A stretch of DNA of 64,000 nucleotides from assembly GCA_022478985.1 (NCBI GenBank), contig JAKSZP010002654.1, positions 1 through 64,000 of the forward strand. Reading direction: 5' to 3'. Of this stretch, positions 11,357 to 22,430 are shown one piece after another. Each line of letters begins with the position of its first letter. Within the stretch, counting starts at the first letter, position 1. Origin of the DNA: Massospora cicadina. Its lineage: Eukaryota; Entomophthoromycota; Entomophthoromycetes; Entomophthorales; Entomophthoraceae. Under the pieces are notes generated by a model that had not been told where the DNA came from, searched no databases, and was given only the letters and a program-made list of their open reading frames with translations. Position numbers and translations under genes: made by a program.

Positions 11357-11980
11357 TGTTGGAGATACAACTAAGATGACCAAAGTTACTCCAGATCGAG
11401 ATTTGATATCTCAGTCTAATGAAATTGAAAGTCCAAGATGAGTGATTTTGATTCTCAATTTGACCAAAGAAAGACCCTTCAGAGTTATTGACCTCCTACA
11501 ATGGGTGAGGGTAAACTTTTCAAAGAAAATTCCTAATCTGAGATGACCAAGCAATCTGAAATGACTAATCATTTCGAAGGGGCTAAGCCCTCACTAAGAA
11601 GGTCAATCGCATCTAACAAGAGCTCTATTAGATATGATCATCACAAATCTTTTAATAATAATGATAATCAACAATATCGGTCCTCTGGTAGGAAATATCT
11701 TACCTCAGGTGAATAACAGAAATCTGTGCAAAGAACCACGAAATTTTCCCCTATAAATATCTCTGTTTTCTAATTAATAAAGCACCTCAATTCTTATCTC
11801 GGATAGTTTAATTTTTGGTCTATTTTCATACAGGATTCTGTATATCCAATTGGCATTATCCATAGCATTGGAACTAAAAACTTCGTTGCACTTAAGTTGA
11901 TCTTCACTAGAGCCACGGAACTAATAATTTCATATCCTTCATAGCACCTGCTTATCATAACTTCTCACAAAATTCCAATA
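11357..11980 (+). repeat. 5' LTR of element D (624 bp)
   Basis: It starts TGTTGGAGATACAACTAAG and ends near CAAAATTCCAATA. It aligns closely with 17826-18446. A possible TATA-like and poly(A) region lies around 11750-11790 (CCTATAAATATC, AATTAATAAAGC). Confidence 0.88.
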
Positions 11981-11981
11981 C

Positions 11982-11994
11982 TGGTGCTCTCTAC
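11982..11994 (+). promoter_or_regulatory. Primer-binding site of element D
   Basis: TGGTGCTCTCTAC lies one base after the 5' LTR. It starts with TGG, as expected for pairing with a tRNA CCA end. The identical 13-mer follows the 5' LTR of element C (28809-28821), which supports a shared tRNA primer. Which tRNA cannot be told without the genome. Confidence 0.7.
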
Positions 11995-12040
11995 TAGGTC
12001 TGCTTCCAAGGCTACCTGGTGAAAACATACTTTCACAACA

Positions 12041-14128
12041 ATGAATATGTCTAGCGAAGAGAGCCCCTCTTCAGAGGAATCTTTGAGTATCACCCAGTGG
12101 GTACACTCTAACCAGCAAGATTTGCCTTCTGCCAATATCAATAATCTACAATTTTAAGCTTCAATGGACTTGGCCATCGAGGTCCCTGACTAGTCTAATT
12201 ATCAGATCCAAGCCACAAATGTTGAATAAACCGTCAAAAGCTTGATCAGAGGGGCTATTCAGCCTGGTGCTCGCCCTAATTGTGGTCAAGCATCTAAGGT
12301 TGCGGACAACATGATGAACTTATATAACTGATCAGTGTTACAGCCTACCAAAGTTGGTTTGGCCAGAACTGCACAGTATCTCTGGCATTATGTACATCCT
12401 GCTATTCACCATTTACTCCAGATTTTGGGGTTGTATCATCTTGAAATCCAGCGCCAGTTGACTCTAGCGCAACAATTCCACTCTCAACTATCTTTATTTT
12501 ATGAAACGTCATCCAATTTTGGAAGAAATATTTGAGAGGCCATTCTCAATAATTGAAGACAAATCAACGATATTCATAATCAGTTGGTGAGAATTGATAA
12601 CGGGGTTGTGAAATACATTGGCCAAGAAGTATCTCATCAAGTTAGTAATGCCACTAACCCTATTCACCATCAAACTACCTCTCTGGAGGTGGAGATTAAG
12701 AGACAACTGGATCAGTTGCAGAATGAACATGAGAAGAGCTTGGGGGATCATAATGGGCTAACCCAACATCTTGTCCAAGTGGTGGGTAATACTAGAGAAG
12801 GTTAACCTGGGCCTACTGACCCTCCTGGGTCACTGGGACCACCTAGCTCCCCATCGGTAACTCTGGGACCTCCTGGGGAACGTGGTCCCACTGGTCCAGT
12901 GGATCAACAAGGCCCTCCAGGTCCTTCAGGTAGAGATTGGTCGCAAGGACCCCCAGGACTTCCTGGTCCCCCTGGCTCTCGCTTTCAACAGCCGCTTCTG
13001 AACCTTCAATGCTCCTAGTATCCCAAGTACAAGCATTAGAAACCAAATCCAAGCCATAGCTCAAGGGTGTTTCTTATCCTTGGAAGGCCTTCTGATAGAT
13101 CAGGATTAATCTCTTAATTAATTTACATGATGGTGTTGAAAATTCACATCGGTTATGTGATGCAAATCAAATGACTCAAGAAACCTGGTTTGCTTCATTG
13201 ACTGCGTCCATTGAGCAGTTAATTGCTAAATGTGAAGTACTCAAGACCAAGCAAACGGAGATGGTTACTGCAATTTCCAACTTAACTCAAGCTCCTACAA
13301 ATGACATCTTAACCAATGGGTTCAAAATTTACATGACGATTTGAACCTCTTGAGACAACAAGTTGACCGAGTTCCACCTCATGCCCATTTTACAGAGTCT
13401 GAACCCTATGAGGTTGGACTGGTCGCGGTATCAGGCGTACATGTCTTAAACACTGAAGCCACCCTTTTCAAACCTACCTTCAAGGATAAGTTTGAACTGG
13501 GTGAAGGTAGCATCCATTCGTTTTTCTTTTGTTTATGAACGCGCAATGGATGGAGCTACTGATTAACAGAAGGTCCTCCATATCACTTCTTGCATAAGCC
13601 TGTTCACTTAAGAGATCAAGGTTTCTCATCTTAAGGTTTGCACTACGTGGGCTCAAGTAAAAACCTCTCTCATAAAGGAATTTGGGAGTGATCAAATCCT
13701 TTCCAATCAAAAGCAAGACTTTATGAGTATTCAAAATAATTGAGGAGAGTCTATCCAGGAATTCGCTAAAATGATTCTACCATAAGGCCCAGACACTTGC
13801 TACGTGTGACTGGATTATGGTTGAGGATGCTATATTGGCTGTAATTAGTGCGTTCAGTTCTCACACTCAATTACTGCTACACTTTAAATCACTTAAAAGA
13901 AATTTAAGCTCCATTATCAACATAAAGGAAGCGCTTATGAAAATTCCTAATGGGGTGATACATCTGACCTCCTCTAGTAACCCTCATTCTCACATCCATG
14001 CAATGCCACCTAAACTTAAATCCAAACCAAAGAAGGATCCGTGTAATTATTGTGGTCTCGTGGGCCATGTGGTGTCTCAATGTTGGAAGAAACAAGCAGA
14101 GGAGTCAAAAAAAGAGGAGTCAGCATAG
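12041..14128 (+). pseudogene. Element D gag with coiled region, collagen-like repeat and CCHC knuckle
   Basis: This is the structural protein that builds the virus-like particle and packages RNA. The ATG at 12041 opens MNMSSEESPSSEESLS. A Gln-rich helical stretch (about 12584-12800: LEVEIKRQLDQLQNEHEKS) is followed by about 20 Gly-X-Y triplets (12800-12982), then a capsid-like part with a frame change near 13000 and back near 13550. It ends in a zinc knuckle at 14042-14083 (C-x2-C-x4-H-x4-C) and a Lys-rich tail. Stops include TAA at 12803-12805, where the repeat phase predicts a sense codon. Most of gag sits in one frame, so nonsense substitutions dominate over indels. Collagen-like stretches are not part of the standard gypsy Gag plan. 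Confidence 0.85.
12800..12982 (+). other. Collagen-like Gly-X-Y repeat inside element D gag
   Basis: The codons read (Gly-X-Y)n with GPP, GPT, GPS, GLP and GER triplets. About five expected Gly positions are now Asp, Ser or Trp (DPP, SSP, DQQ, WSQ), each one base away from a Gly codon. The phase stays in the gag frame across all 61 codons. It separates the helical N-terminal part from the capsid/nucleocapsid part. Confidence 0.85.
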
Positions 14129-14299
14129 GGCATGAGGCTCCCTGTGCTGACCTACCTCAGGTGCCTCAGTCAAAACCTTTCAATTCTTCTTTAGACTGTT
14201 ATGTGTTATCCACTCCCAATGAGCTTGATATCCCTGATGAATTTTCCAACAAAGACTCTATTTCTGCTTATGCTTCCTCTTCTATTCAAACGATCAATC

Positions 14300-14773
14300 C
14301 CTCAATATTCTCAATCCCAAACTTTGGCACTGATGTAACCCAGGTGGAAGTCATTGTGCATAAGGTGAAAGTTTTGGCTATCATTGATATGGGATCACCC
14401 ATCAATGTAATCTCAACCAAAATATGAAGAAAATCAAATTGGCTCTGGACCTGAACCATTCCAAGACTACGGAACTGCTGGACCTTCCTACACTAAGTAT
14501 ATATGAGCTTATTCCTCTCTTCCAATGCATTTTGTAAAATTGATTGTGTCAGCCCCTGCAGTTGTATTGGATAACACCTGTTATGATCTGCTCTTAGGAA
14601 CTAAGTTTCTCACCGATTTTGATGCAATAATCAGTCTCAAAAACAAATACCTTTCTTTAGTAGGGTATCAAGTACCTTTAATCTTAGATGATGTCCCCAT
14701 TGGCAAAGGCAAAGTCAAACGACTTGTTTGCTTACTGAAATACCCCACTTCTATCTCACATCTCGAATACTGA
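14300..14773 (+). pseudogene. Element D aspartic protease
   Basis: The retropepsin core VKVLAIIDMGSPINVIS has its active site at 14386-14397 as D-M-G-S; ATG has replaced the expected Thr codon ACG, a single C-to-T change. The C-terminal half (VLDNTCYDLLLGTKFL, 14560-14620) matches the usual ILG-x-x-FL block of the fold. The frame shifts between the two halves (about 14427-14525). It would cut the polyprotein; without the Thr and with the shift it is dead. Confidence 0.8.
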
Positions 14774-14776
14774 ATC

Positions 14777-15331
14777 TTGGGACCAAGGACTATACTTCCG
14801 CCTCCATCAGCTTGTGCCTCTGAAGGCATGCCATTATATTCCAACTCTCCAATTACTATTCCTCCCAAAGCTCAAATCATTGTTGATACGGGTGTACAAG
14901 TATTTGTACCTCATGATCATGTATTAGAGATCTGCAGTCACCAAAATCCCTCTCATTTGGAGGCCTTACCCTGCCCGGGTATCCTTAATCCTGCCAGAAA
15001 TGGGACTGTTTCAATTCTAATGGCTAATATCACTTCCCAACCTATGCGATTGAATTGCAATAATCCCATCACCTATGTGCGGCCTACTCCTGTGAATGAA
15101 ATCTTATCCGTTTCAGGATGTGGAGATTTACGCGAATTTGAGCTGGAAGATCCCCCTATTATTGCTCAAATTGATGTCAAATTTGGGAATTCACTTACTT
15201 CAGATCAACTGCTTGAAGCTGAGGCCCTTATTGAAGGATATGCAGATTTCTTTGCCCAAGGTCCAGGATATTTTGGCTTGATGAAAGAGGTACAGCATCA
15301 TGTGAAATCTGGGGATACTCCGCCTATTTGA
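14777..15331 (+). pseudogene. Element D connector between protease and RT
   Basis: An open frame of 184 codons carries the typical gypsy linker: IPPKAQIIVDTGVQVFVP (about 14860-14912), then NGTVSILMANITSQPMRLN, then an acidic stretch that ends in ALIEGYADFFAQGPGYFG before the first RT strand. Such linkers resemble a dUTPase-like beta fold in many Ty3/gypsy elements; no catalytic dUTPase motif is seen here. It ends at a TGA where RT continues in the same frame (DWPYHKSKIEEAQ). Confidence 0.65.
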
Positions 15332-16090
15332 GATTGACCATATCACAAATCCAAAATTGAGGAGGCTCAAGTCTCAGTGGAACTGAAGCAACTCCTTGAG
15401 GCTGGGCTACTAACGCCTTCAAAGAGTCCCTGAGCTTCTCCTCTACTACTCATCTGAAAAAGGATGGGGGTCACCAAGTGGTTATGGACTATCATTTACT
15501 CAATTCTGTCACTCAAAAGGATTCTTATCCTTTACCTTGCATATATGATTCATTGAGATTATTGTCTGGATCACAATACTTCTCTGCTATGGACCTTGCA
15601 AGTGGTTATTGGCAAATTTATCTTTCCCCAGAAGATCTTCAAAAAATGTGCTCTAATTTCTAGTGAGGGGCTATTTGAGCCAATTTGTATGCCGCAGGGG
15701 CTTTGCAATGCCCCTGCTATTTTTCAACGAGCCATGGATGGTTTGTTTGGGGATTTGATACTTTCTTGTGTTTTAGTTTATCTAGATGATGTTACTGTTT
15801 CTCACGCACTTTTAACAAGCATTTGGCTCATTTAAAGGAAGTTTTAGGACGGCTGCGTCATGCCTCATTTAAGCTTAAACCATTAAAGTGTGCTTTTTTT
15901 AAAACTGAGGTGGAATTTTTGGGACATAAAGTTAATCACGAAGGTATTCTACCCTTATCTAATAAGATACAAGCTATTTTGGATATGCCAGTTCCCAAAG
16001 GCTTGCACGATATTCAGGTGTTTTTAGGGATCGTTGGGTATTATTGACAATTCAACCCCATTTTGTGGAGATTGCAGAACCTTTAGTTTA
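15332..16090 (+). pseudogene. Element D reverse transcriptase
   Basis: RNA-directed DNA polymerase. Visible blocks in order are VVMDYHLLNSVTQKDSYPLP (15478-15537), YFSAMDLASGYWQI (about 15579-15620, first catalytic Asp in MDL), CMPQGLCNAPAIFQRAMD (about 15687-15738), the catalytic YLDD at 15779-15790 (intact), and the thumb FLGHKVNHEGILP with FLGIVGYY (to about 16045). It is broken by a frameshift at about 15650 and another at about 15820, and by stops (for example TAG at 15661). Confidence 0.88.
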
Positions 16091-16700
16091 CCTTTTCATA
16101 AAGAAGTCCCTTTTGTATGGGAAGAATTACAGCAACAATTATTTAGTCTGTTGCGCTAAGCCTTAATGAGTGCCCCCGTCTTAGCATATCCTGAATTTTC
16201 CAAACCTTTTATACTATTTACTGATGCTAGTGATATTGCTATTGGGGCCATTCTGGCTCAACATTATACTAATCTGGTTGATCACCCCACCGCATATCAT
16301 AGTAAAACCCTTTCTAAGGCTAAACGCAATTATAGTGCTATTGAAAGAGAATGCCTCACTGTGTTGTCTACTATCAAGCATTTTCGCCCAAATCTATATG
16401 TCAAGCACTTCACTATTGTAACGTATCACGCTTCCCTGAAGTGGTTGCATCAAATGAAGGATCCTGATGGGCGCTTAGCTAGATGGGCTTTAAAGCTTTA
16501 AAATTATGACTTCACTAAAAAATTACGCTGGAGCTATCTATCAAAACTTTGATGGCCTTTCTCGATTACCTATCTTAACGTTATTTTCTGCAGAGGAGGA
16601 TTGCATTTATGACCTGATTGGTAGACCTGAGCTCTGGTTCCGTGAGTCTAAGGATGTTATATCAAAGCTACAATCCTTAACCGGAAGACACTCAGGTTAA
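16091..16700 (+). pseudogene. Element D RNase H
   Basis: It would degrade the RNA strand of the RNA-DNA hybrid. FILFTDASDIAIGAILAQ (about 16210-16263) holds the first catalytic Asp, SAIERECLTVLSTIKHFRP the Glu, and the block DGRLARWALKL closes the domain at about 16500. The following piece has the NFDGLSRLP remnant of the usual NxADALSR element. The 112-codon stretch 16166-16501 is open; the flanks are broken. Confidence 0.85.
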
Positions 16701-17800
16701 AGAAGGTTTATTATATAAAGAGTCAGGATCTAAGTGGTTGCCCTTTATTTGGCCCTCTGCGAGGACTGATACTATTATGGAGGCCCACCAAGCTGTAGGT
16801 CATAGAGATGTCGCTAAGACACTACAGTGGTCAAAGAATCATTGTTACTGGGATTAAATGCTGGAATTTGTAAAAAGTGTGCTGGAATCTTGTATAAAGT
16901 GACAACAACAACGTGGTGGAAATCCAACATTCTAACACCAAATTGTGGGACCTTCCAAACCCTTTCATACTATGAGTATTGATGTGGTGGGTCCTTTCCC
17001 TATGGCCACCTATGACTTTGATATGTTCTGTTAGCTATCAACCATTTTTACTAAATGGATTGAAGCTATTTCAGTTTGCAAGGTTACCACCAAGGTGATG
17101 GCGTCCTTTCTGTTCAAGAAAGTTTTCACCAGGCATGGTAGCCCAAAAGTCCTGTTATCAGATAATGGGACCAATTTTGTTTCTCAGGTGGTGGCTAAGC
17201 TTACCAAACTAATGGGGACTTATCAGTCCTTTATGACCCCTTACAACCCTTCAACTAATGGTTTGGTTGAATGGGCAAACAGTACCCTTGTAGTCATTCT
17301 TTGAAAGATGACCGCCAATGATCCTAGTAGGTGGAACCTTTACTTACCTAGTGCGATGTTAGCTTATAGAGTTAGTTATCATCAGATTATTAGAATGTCT
17401 CCTTTTAAAGCATTATATGGTCGGGAACCTATCCTCCCCTCAAGTATACAACCTATAAATGAAGAGGCTGCTCCATAAACAACCAATTTAGCTATGAGGA
17501 GATTATCTGATGAAATTATCCAGTTACAAGCATTAGCTTTAAGTTCCCTTGCTGCTACCACCTTAAAGGAAGGTACCAGAATTAATGCTAGTAGACCTAC
17601 GTTACCAGAATATCAAATCAGAGATCTTGTACTTTTCTACCACCATAGGCCGGGAGGAAGGATTCAAAAATTGGACACCTTATGGGCTGGTCCTTATCAT
17701 ATTATTTATCATCAGGGTATATAATACTCTATTGCCACTATTTATACTAGTACTGTTATCAATATAGTGCATAGTAGATTTCTTAGCAAGGATGTGCCCC
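16701..17800 (+). pseudogene. Element D integrase
   Basis: The zinc-binding part keeps H-x3-H (EAHQAVGHRD, about 16780-16810) and one Cys; the last Cys codon has become TGA (IK-stop-Q, about 16900). The catalytic triad is D 16981-16983, D 17161-17163 (LLSDNGTNF) and E 17269-17271 (NGLVEWANS), that is D-x59-D-x35-E. The C-terminal part reads DLVLFYHHRPGGR and LDTLWAGPYHI (GPY/F-like). No chromodomain follows. Stops at 16857, 17035, 17302 and 17476 show it is dead. Confidence 0.88.
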
Positions 17801-17814
17801 CTAGGCAAGATCTT

Positions 17815-17825
17815 GAGGGGGGGAT
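17815..17825 (+). promoter_or_regulatory. Polypurine tract of element D
   Basis: GAGGGGGGGA plus one T sits immediately before the TGTTGG start of the 3' LTR, where the plus-strand primer is expected. Confidence 0.8.
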
Positions 17826-18446
17826 TGTTGGAGATACAACTAAGATGACTGAGGTTACTCCAGATCAAGATTCGATATCTCAGTCTAATGAAATTGAAAA
17901 ACCAAGATGAGTGATTTTGATTCTCAATTTGACCAAAGAAAGACCCTTCAGAGTTATTGACCTCCTACAATGGGTGAGGCTAAACTATCCAAAGAAGCTT
18001 CACAATCTGAAATGACCAAGCAATCTGAAATGACTAATCATTTCGAAGGGGCTAAGCCCTCACTAAGAAGGTCAATCGCATCTAACAAGAGCTCTATTAG
18101 ATATGATCATCACAAATCTTTTAATAATAATGATAATCAACAATATCGGTCCTCTGGTAGGAAATATCTTACCTCAGGTGAATAACAGAAATCTGTGCAA
18201 AGAACCACGAAATTTTCCCCTATAAATATCTCTGTTTTCTAATTAATAAAGCACCTCAATTCTCGTCTCACGTAGTTTGATTTTGGTCTATTTTCATACA
18301 GGATTCTGTATATTCAATTGGCATTATCCATAGCAATGAAAAAAAACTTCGTTGCACTTAAGTCGATCTTCACTAGAGCCATGGAACTAATAATTTCATA
18401 GCCTTCATAGAACCTGTTTAACATAACTTCTCACAAAATTCCAATA
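17826..18446 (+). repeat. 3' LTR of element D (621 bp)
   Basis: It is a near-identical partner of 11357-11980 from TGTTGGAGATACAAC to AATTCCAATA. The few differences are mostly transitions. The right flank TTGAT pairs with TAGAT at 11352-11356. Confidence 0.88.
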
Positions 18447-18894
18447 TTGATATTATTAAATTTATACTTAGAATCATTTGAAAATCGTAAATGGCTGACA
18501 TTTTACCTTTTTGGCTGGTTTTGACCCAAGACATTCTTTCTTTGTAGCTGAGAGGGCAAATGTCCAACAAATATCCTGAAGCACAAATACCTTGGCCAAC
18601 AGATCAGCAACTCATCTCAAGAGGTTCAGATGATCACTGATGGCATGATTAACAACAATCAATGGCAGAGCACTCAAAACCAAAAAGATCTGGTTCAATT
18701 ATTGGCTGACATATTAAGTTGAGCATTTCCAAAAGCTCCAATTTAATATACATTAGTCAGGTAACCCAAAAGAACCGGACAAATTATCTATCAATTAATT
18801 TTTCAATTTCAGTTTTAATATTTAACAATATTTATATCAATTAATTCAAAAGTTACCAATACTTGCTCCCCAAGGAAAAGACTTGAGGGTGCTC
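18447..18894 (+). other. Element E internal region, 3' part
   Basis: AT-rich, no gene seen. It ends in a purine-rich stretch (AAGGAAAAGACTTGAGGG, about 18872-18889) just before the E 3' LTR, as expected for a polypurine tract. Confidence 0.55.
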
Positions 18895-19472
18895 TGTTGG
18901 GATTCTCCTATGTAAGGTGGAAGCCTAGTCCCAGGGAGAAGATCAACAGATACTAATATGTGGTACTTGATTTCTAAAAGTTCAAATGGTCTGATAAGTC
19001 TTTAATTAAGGTTTCTTTTGGTTCAAGTAATTTGATTTATTAGAAGTTAATGCACTTGAATTTGAACATTCATTTGAATTTGCCAAACTTGGGTAATACC
19101 TAAAAATTTTATTATATCACCTAGTTTTATCATATCATATGGCGATAGTTCTTTTCCCCTTTTATATTTAAAACTATTTTCAATCCTTCCTCACATTAAT
19201 ATTATTCTATTGAATCAGAAGATCATGTGACTCTACTAAGGGTTATCACAATGATCCTGCTATCTTATACTAACTTCCTGATTATCTTAGCTCTTATATA
19301 TAGTATTATCAAATTCTTTTAAATTACTTTTTAAGCCTATTAGTAATATAAATTTGTAACTATAGGTTTTTATTAAAGTAATTATTTCATGAAGTTACCC
19401 ATGAATGCAAACTTTAAAGCCTTCCCTTAAGATAGATGTGCCGCCAGTTCTTCTCCTCTTTCATCACAAACA
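18895..19472 (+). repeat. 3' LTR of element E (578 bp)
   Basis: It runs from TGTTGGGATTCTCC to ATCACAAACA and aligns with 7494-8399 minus the SINE. It is followed at 19473 by GCAGG, identical to the five bases before the 5' LTR. Confidence 0.85.
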
Positions 19473-20050
19473 GCAGGAGAAACTCGGTTAAGTTGACTAA
19501 ATCTTTAATAATTAACTTAGGGTTAGACCCCAGATGACCCTCAAGTCTACCCAAAATTAAATGTATGGAAGAATAAAAATCCTCTAACTTCAAAGAATTT
19601 GAGTTTTTAAGAAATGTAAATATAGTGGTCTCTGCAGGTAAAACAATTGTGGCTAAATTACCTGTATCTTTTGTAGATTAAGTGGGAAAATTACCAAGAA
19701 GAGCCTCAATAACATGATCAAAGTTGGCAGAGGGAGCCTGCCACACTGGAGCGTTTATTGCTGAAGTATCCAAAGTTGAACTAAGACCTACTTTTTAACT
19801 ACATCAGACAGAGATAGGGTCTGGGTCCCTTTTTAGAACTCATATAAATAGAACACTAAAGGGTGTCCCACCTGAAAAGAGCAAAGAACTCAGAAGGTTT
19901 AGACGGAAAGCAAGTCAGGACGTCGTGCTTTAAGAAGGCACTCAAGCCTTCTATAAACTTTCATAAATGTGGATGAGCTTTGAAGACTTTAAATACCCAG
20001 TTGGATGCACTTGAAGAAAGTTATCAAATCAAATTCACACTGCGAGAGGG
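19473..20050 (-). pseudogene. Element F: gag, 5' part
   Basis: The minus strand holds a long, nearly unbroken frame with capsid-like composition: INAPVWQAPSANFDHVIEAL, then TTIFTFLKNSNSLKLEDFY, then LGRLEGHLGSNPKLIIKDL. It ends at the GCAGG duplication of element E and continues at 7493. Only a few stops are present (TAA after NFPT). No family name can be given below Ty3/gypsy; the link to F rests on strand, position and the shared insertion point. Confidence 0.6.
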
Positions 20051-21400
20051 AGCACTAGTGCTATTTTATAATGATAGAAGACAAAAAAGGAAGCTAGTAC
20101 CTACTAGTTTTTAAAAAACGCCTCTGTAGTAGGTCTTGGAATAATAAAAGAAGGATCCTAAAAGATCTGAAATCACTAGATATGAGCAGGAAGGGTAGGA
20201 CCTCCCAGTTGGCTGTAGTGAAAATAACGTCAAGCTGTACTAAAAGTAAACTGAACAATAATTCCGTGGTAAGCAGCATAGAGACTGTGACAAATGGCAA
20301 CACACCCAGTTGATTATCATGGAGAGCCCTACTCAGAGAATTTCCATGCACATATAGTAAAATGGTTGGTCAACTAATGTCAAGAGAGAGTCTGTAACTT
20401 TCCAGTTCCCTAAAGAGGTGGTGGGGAATGCACAAACACACAACTAAGGAACAAACCGCAAACAGAAAAGGGAAAAGAGCACCGCAAAGGGTGACAGTAC
20501 TAAGATGACCTAAGGGGATGGTATATAATATTATATAAATAGCCTGATAGACTAAAAAGGCAAGGATCTTATTAGACATCAAGGAGGAGTCCATCATTAG
20601 ATGCAGCTCAAAGTATAGACTCATCAGAGCTTTAATATGAAAGGGTCTAAGTTCCACCAGTGGCAAAATAGGATCCATTTATAATTTAGAAAGTATAAAG
20701 TGACCATTATTGTCAGAGTCCTCATCAAGGATTTATCGATGAGGTCAAACCAAGGATTCATCTGAAAGGATCATATATGGTTATAAATAAACATTTTGGC
20801 CAACAAAAAGGTTGTCTAAGCAAAAGACTATAAAGAAAGCTGGTAAGGAGGCCATGAAAAATTTGTTTATTACTGAGCCAAATCTAAAAAAATTGAGGTG
20901 GGTCAGCCTTGGGACAAATATACCACACCAAGAATTTTCTTTCCAGTACAGGTTTTGAACTCAAAACCCGCACTAGGGTGGAAGCAGTTTTACATGCCAG
21001 GCTAACCACCCCTTCATTACTGATCCAAATCTAGCTGATACTATTTTCTGTAAGCAGTAGTACTGTAACTTGAGTAGTCTTGGACTTGGTTGATTAAGTT
21101 GAAGTTTTATTTTGCCTGATCAGGAAATATGGTAAATGGTATGAAACTCAAATCCTTGTTTTACCACTAAAATGTAATGAATTCTCCTTCTAATTAGATA
21201 ACTTAAAAAAACTTAAGGCCGTAAATGAAATGACATCTGGCCCTTCATACATAACCTTAAAACCAAACTGAACATACTTAGCCCTCACCCAACATCGGTC
21301 TAGGGCATACTCTAAGTCAGGAAGGGCGGCCAACTTATCCCTTTGGCCTTGTTGAGCTCCTCCTTGTCCTTGCAATTTGTAATCACAATAATGTAATGGG
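20051..21400 (-). repeat. Probable 5' LTR region of element F, containing SINE S2
   Basis: It lies just upstream (minus strand) of the F gag. It contains two hydrophobic open stretches (20094-20351, 20370-20678), like the hydrophobic U5 frames in the A and B LTRs. Near its far end (21268-21318) it encodes DLEYALDRCWVRAKYVQ, the U3 motif also found in A-family LTRs. There is no second copy in the window, so the exact ends are unknown. Confidence 0.45.
20886..21015 (-). mobile_element. SINE S2 (short type, about 130 bp)
   Basis: On the minus strand it reads GGGGTGGTTAGCCTGGC (A box), then GAGTTCAAAACCTG (B box), then the tail GTATATTTGTCCCAAGG. It is closely similar to S4 (54807-54940). It is flanked by a 17-bp target duplication, ATTACTGAGCCAAATCT at 20869-20885 and ATTACTGATCCAAATCT at 21016-21032 (16 of 17 match). 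Confidence 0.88.
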
Positions 21401-22430
21401 ACATGATAAATGCCCTATTCAGAAAAGTTTCCCCATTTGGATGACTGTTGCTTTTTCATCAATAATATTAGGACTTTATTAGTGTGCTAGGACAACAGTA
21501 TTTTGACTGTTGGCCCTTGATGTTACCTTAATAGGATATATTTCACTACAGGTCTACGTTTGATATCTACTTACTCAAAAAGACCAACAACTTCACCTTG
21601 GGCTAATTAACCACCCCTTGAGAAGCACACAGCAAGCCCTACACCCAACTGTGTTATTCTCAGCTCTGTCATATCGTCCTCCTCAAAGTTAATCCCCATC
21701 ACTTCCTCATTGTGGTAGCTGGTTAAGCAAGTCCACGCAGGCTTCCTTATAGATCCAAGTATTGGAGTTGGTAGCACTGACCAATTTATAGGTGCACTCA
21801 CCCAACACCTAACCTTGTGGATCTTCAACCCACCCTCCATTGTCAGCTATCCTTTGGCCACCTTAAAAGATTAAAGAGTAGGCAATAAAAAGATTTTTAT
21901 CAAGCGAAAATTAAAGGCATTTATACTTAAGCGCCTTCATTGGCAAATACATGCCTGTCTATCAACAATCAATGGCAGTTGTCGCCAGCAAACCAATTTC
22001 TATCATCAGCATCCTCTGCTGTCAACCATTACCTCAAAATTTTCAAGATTGATTGCCAAATATCAATTTAATTATCCTTGGCATATATTGCTGGTTAGTG
22101 TAATAAATTCTTAGTCTAAATTAGTTGAATTTCTTCATCCTTAATTGCCAGTAATTCTGAACCCTAAGTTACAAAATGACAATTGAATTCCCACCTATCA
22201 AAAACTTTGTATTGATGCTGACTATGATTATCCTCAGCATGAGTCTTCCAACAATCCTAAAATTGTATGATCTTAAAAACTTCAGCTTTGGGTACCAGTA
22301 AGTAAAAATCTTGATCTGACTATCTTTGGCGTCAGTTGTTAGTAATCACAAACTCAAAGGCGTCAAATGGAAAACTAATGCCTCACCTATTTAAACCCTC
22401 AGAAATTTTTCTAGCAAAAAGTGTTGGTTT
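21401..22430. other. No recognisable gene
   Basis: AT-rich with short stray frames only, for example 21607-21840 minus, which shows no motif. No LTR or SINE end was found. Confidence 0.3.

Larger units (their letters stand above)
11357..18446 (+). mobile_element. Element D: complete but dead Ty3/gypsy retrotransposon with collagen-like Gag
   Basis: The order is 5' LTR, primer-binding site, gag with collagen-like repeat and zinc knuckle, protease, RT, RNase H, integrase, purine tract, 3' LTR. It is 7.09 kb long. Flanks are TAGAT (11352-11356) and TTGAT (18447-18451), a 4-of-5 target duplication. There is no chromodomain after the integrase, unlike A, B1 and B2. Both LTRs are close in sequence, but all genes have stops. 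It lies inside element E. Confidence 0.9.
7494..19472 (+). mobile_element. Element E: LTR element without recognisable pol, carrying element D
   Basis: E has two LTRs (7494-8399, 18895-19472) and is flanked by GCAGG at 7489-7493 and GCAGG at 19473-19477, a perfect 5-bp target duplication. Without element D (11357-18446) and the SINE, the internal part is only about 3.4 kb. I see no protease, RT, RNase H or integrase in it, only an unrecognised decayed ORF at 9915-10800. It is therefore probably a non-autonomous element. It lies in the gag of element F. Confidence 0.85.
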
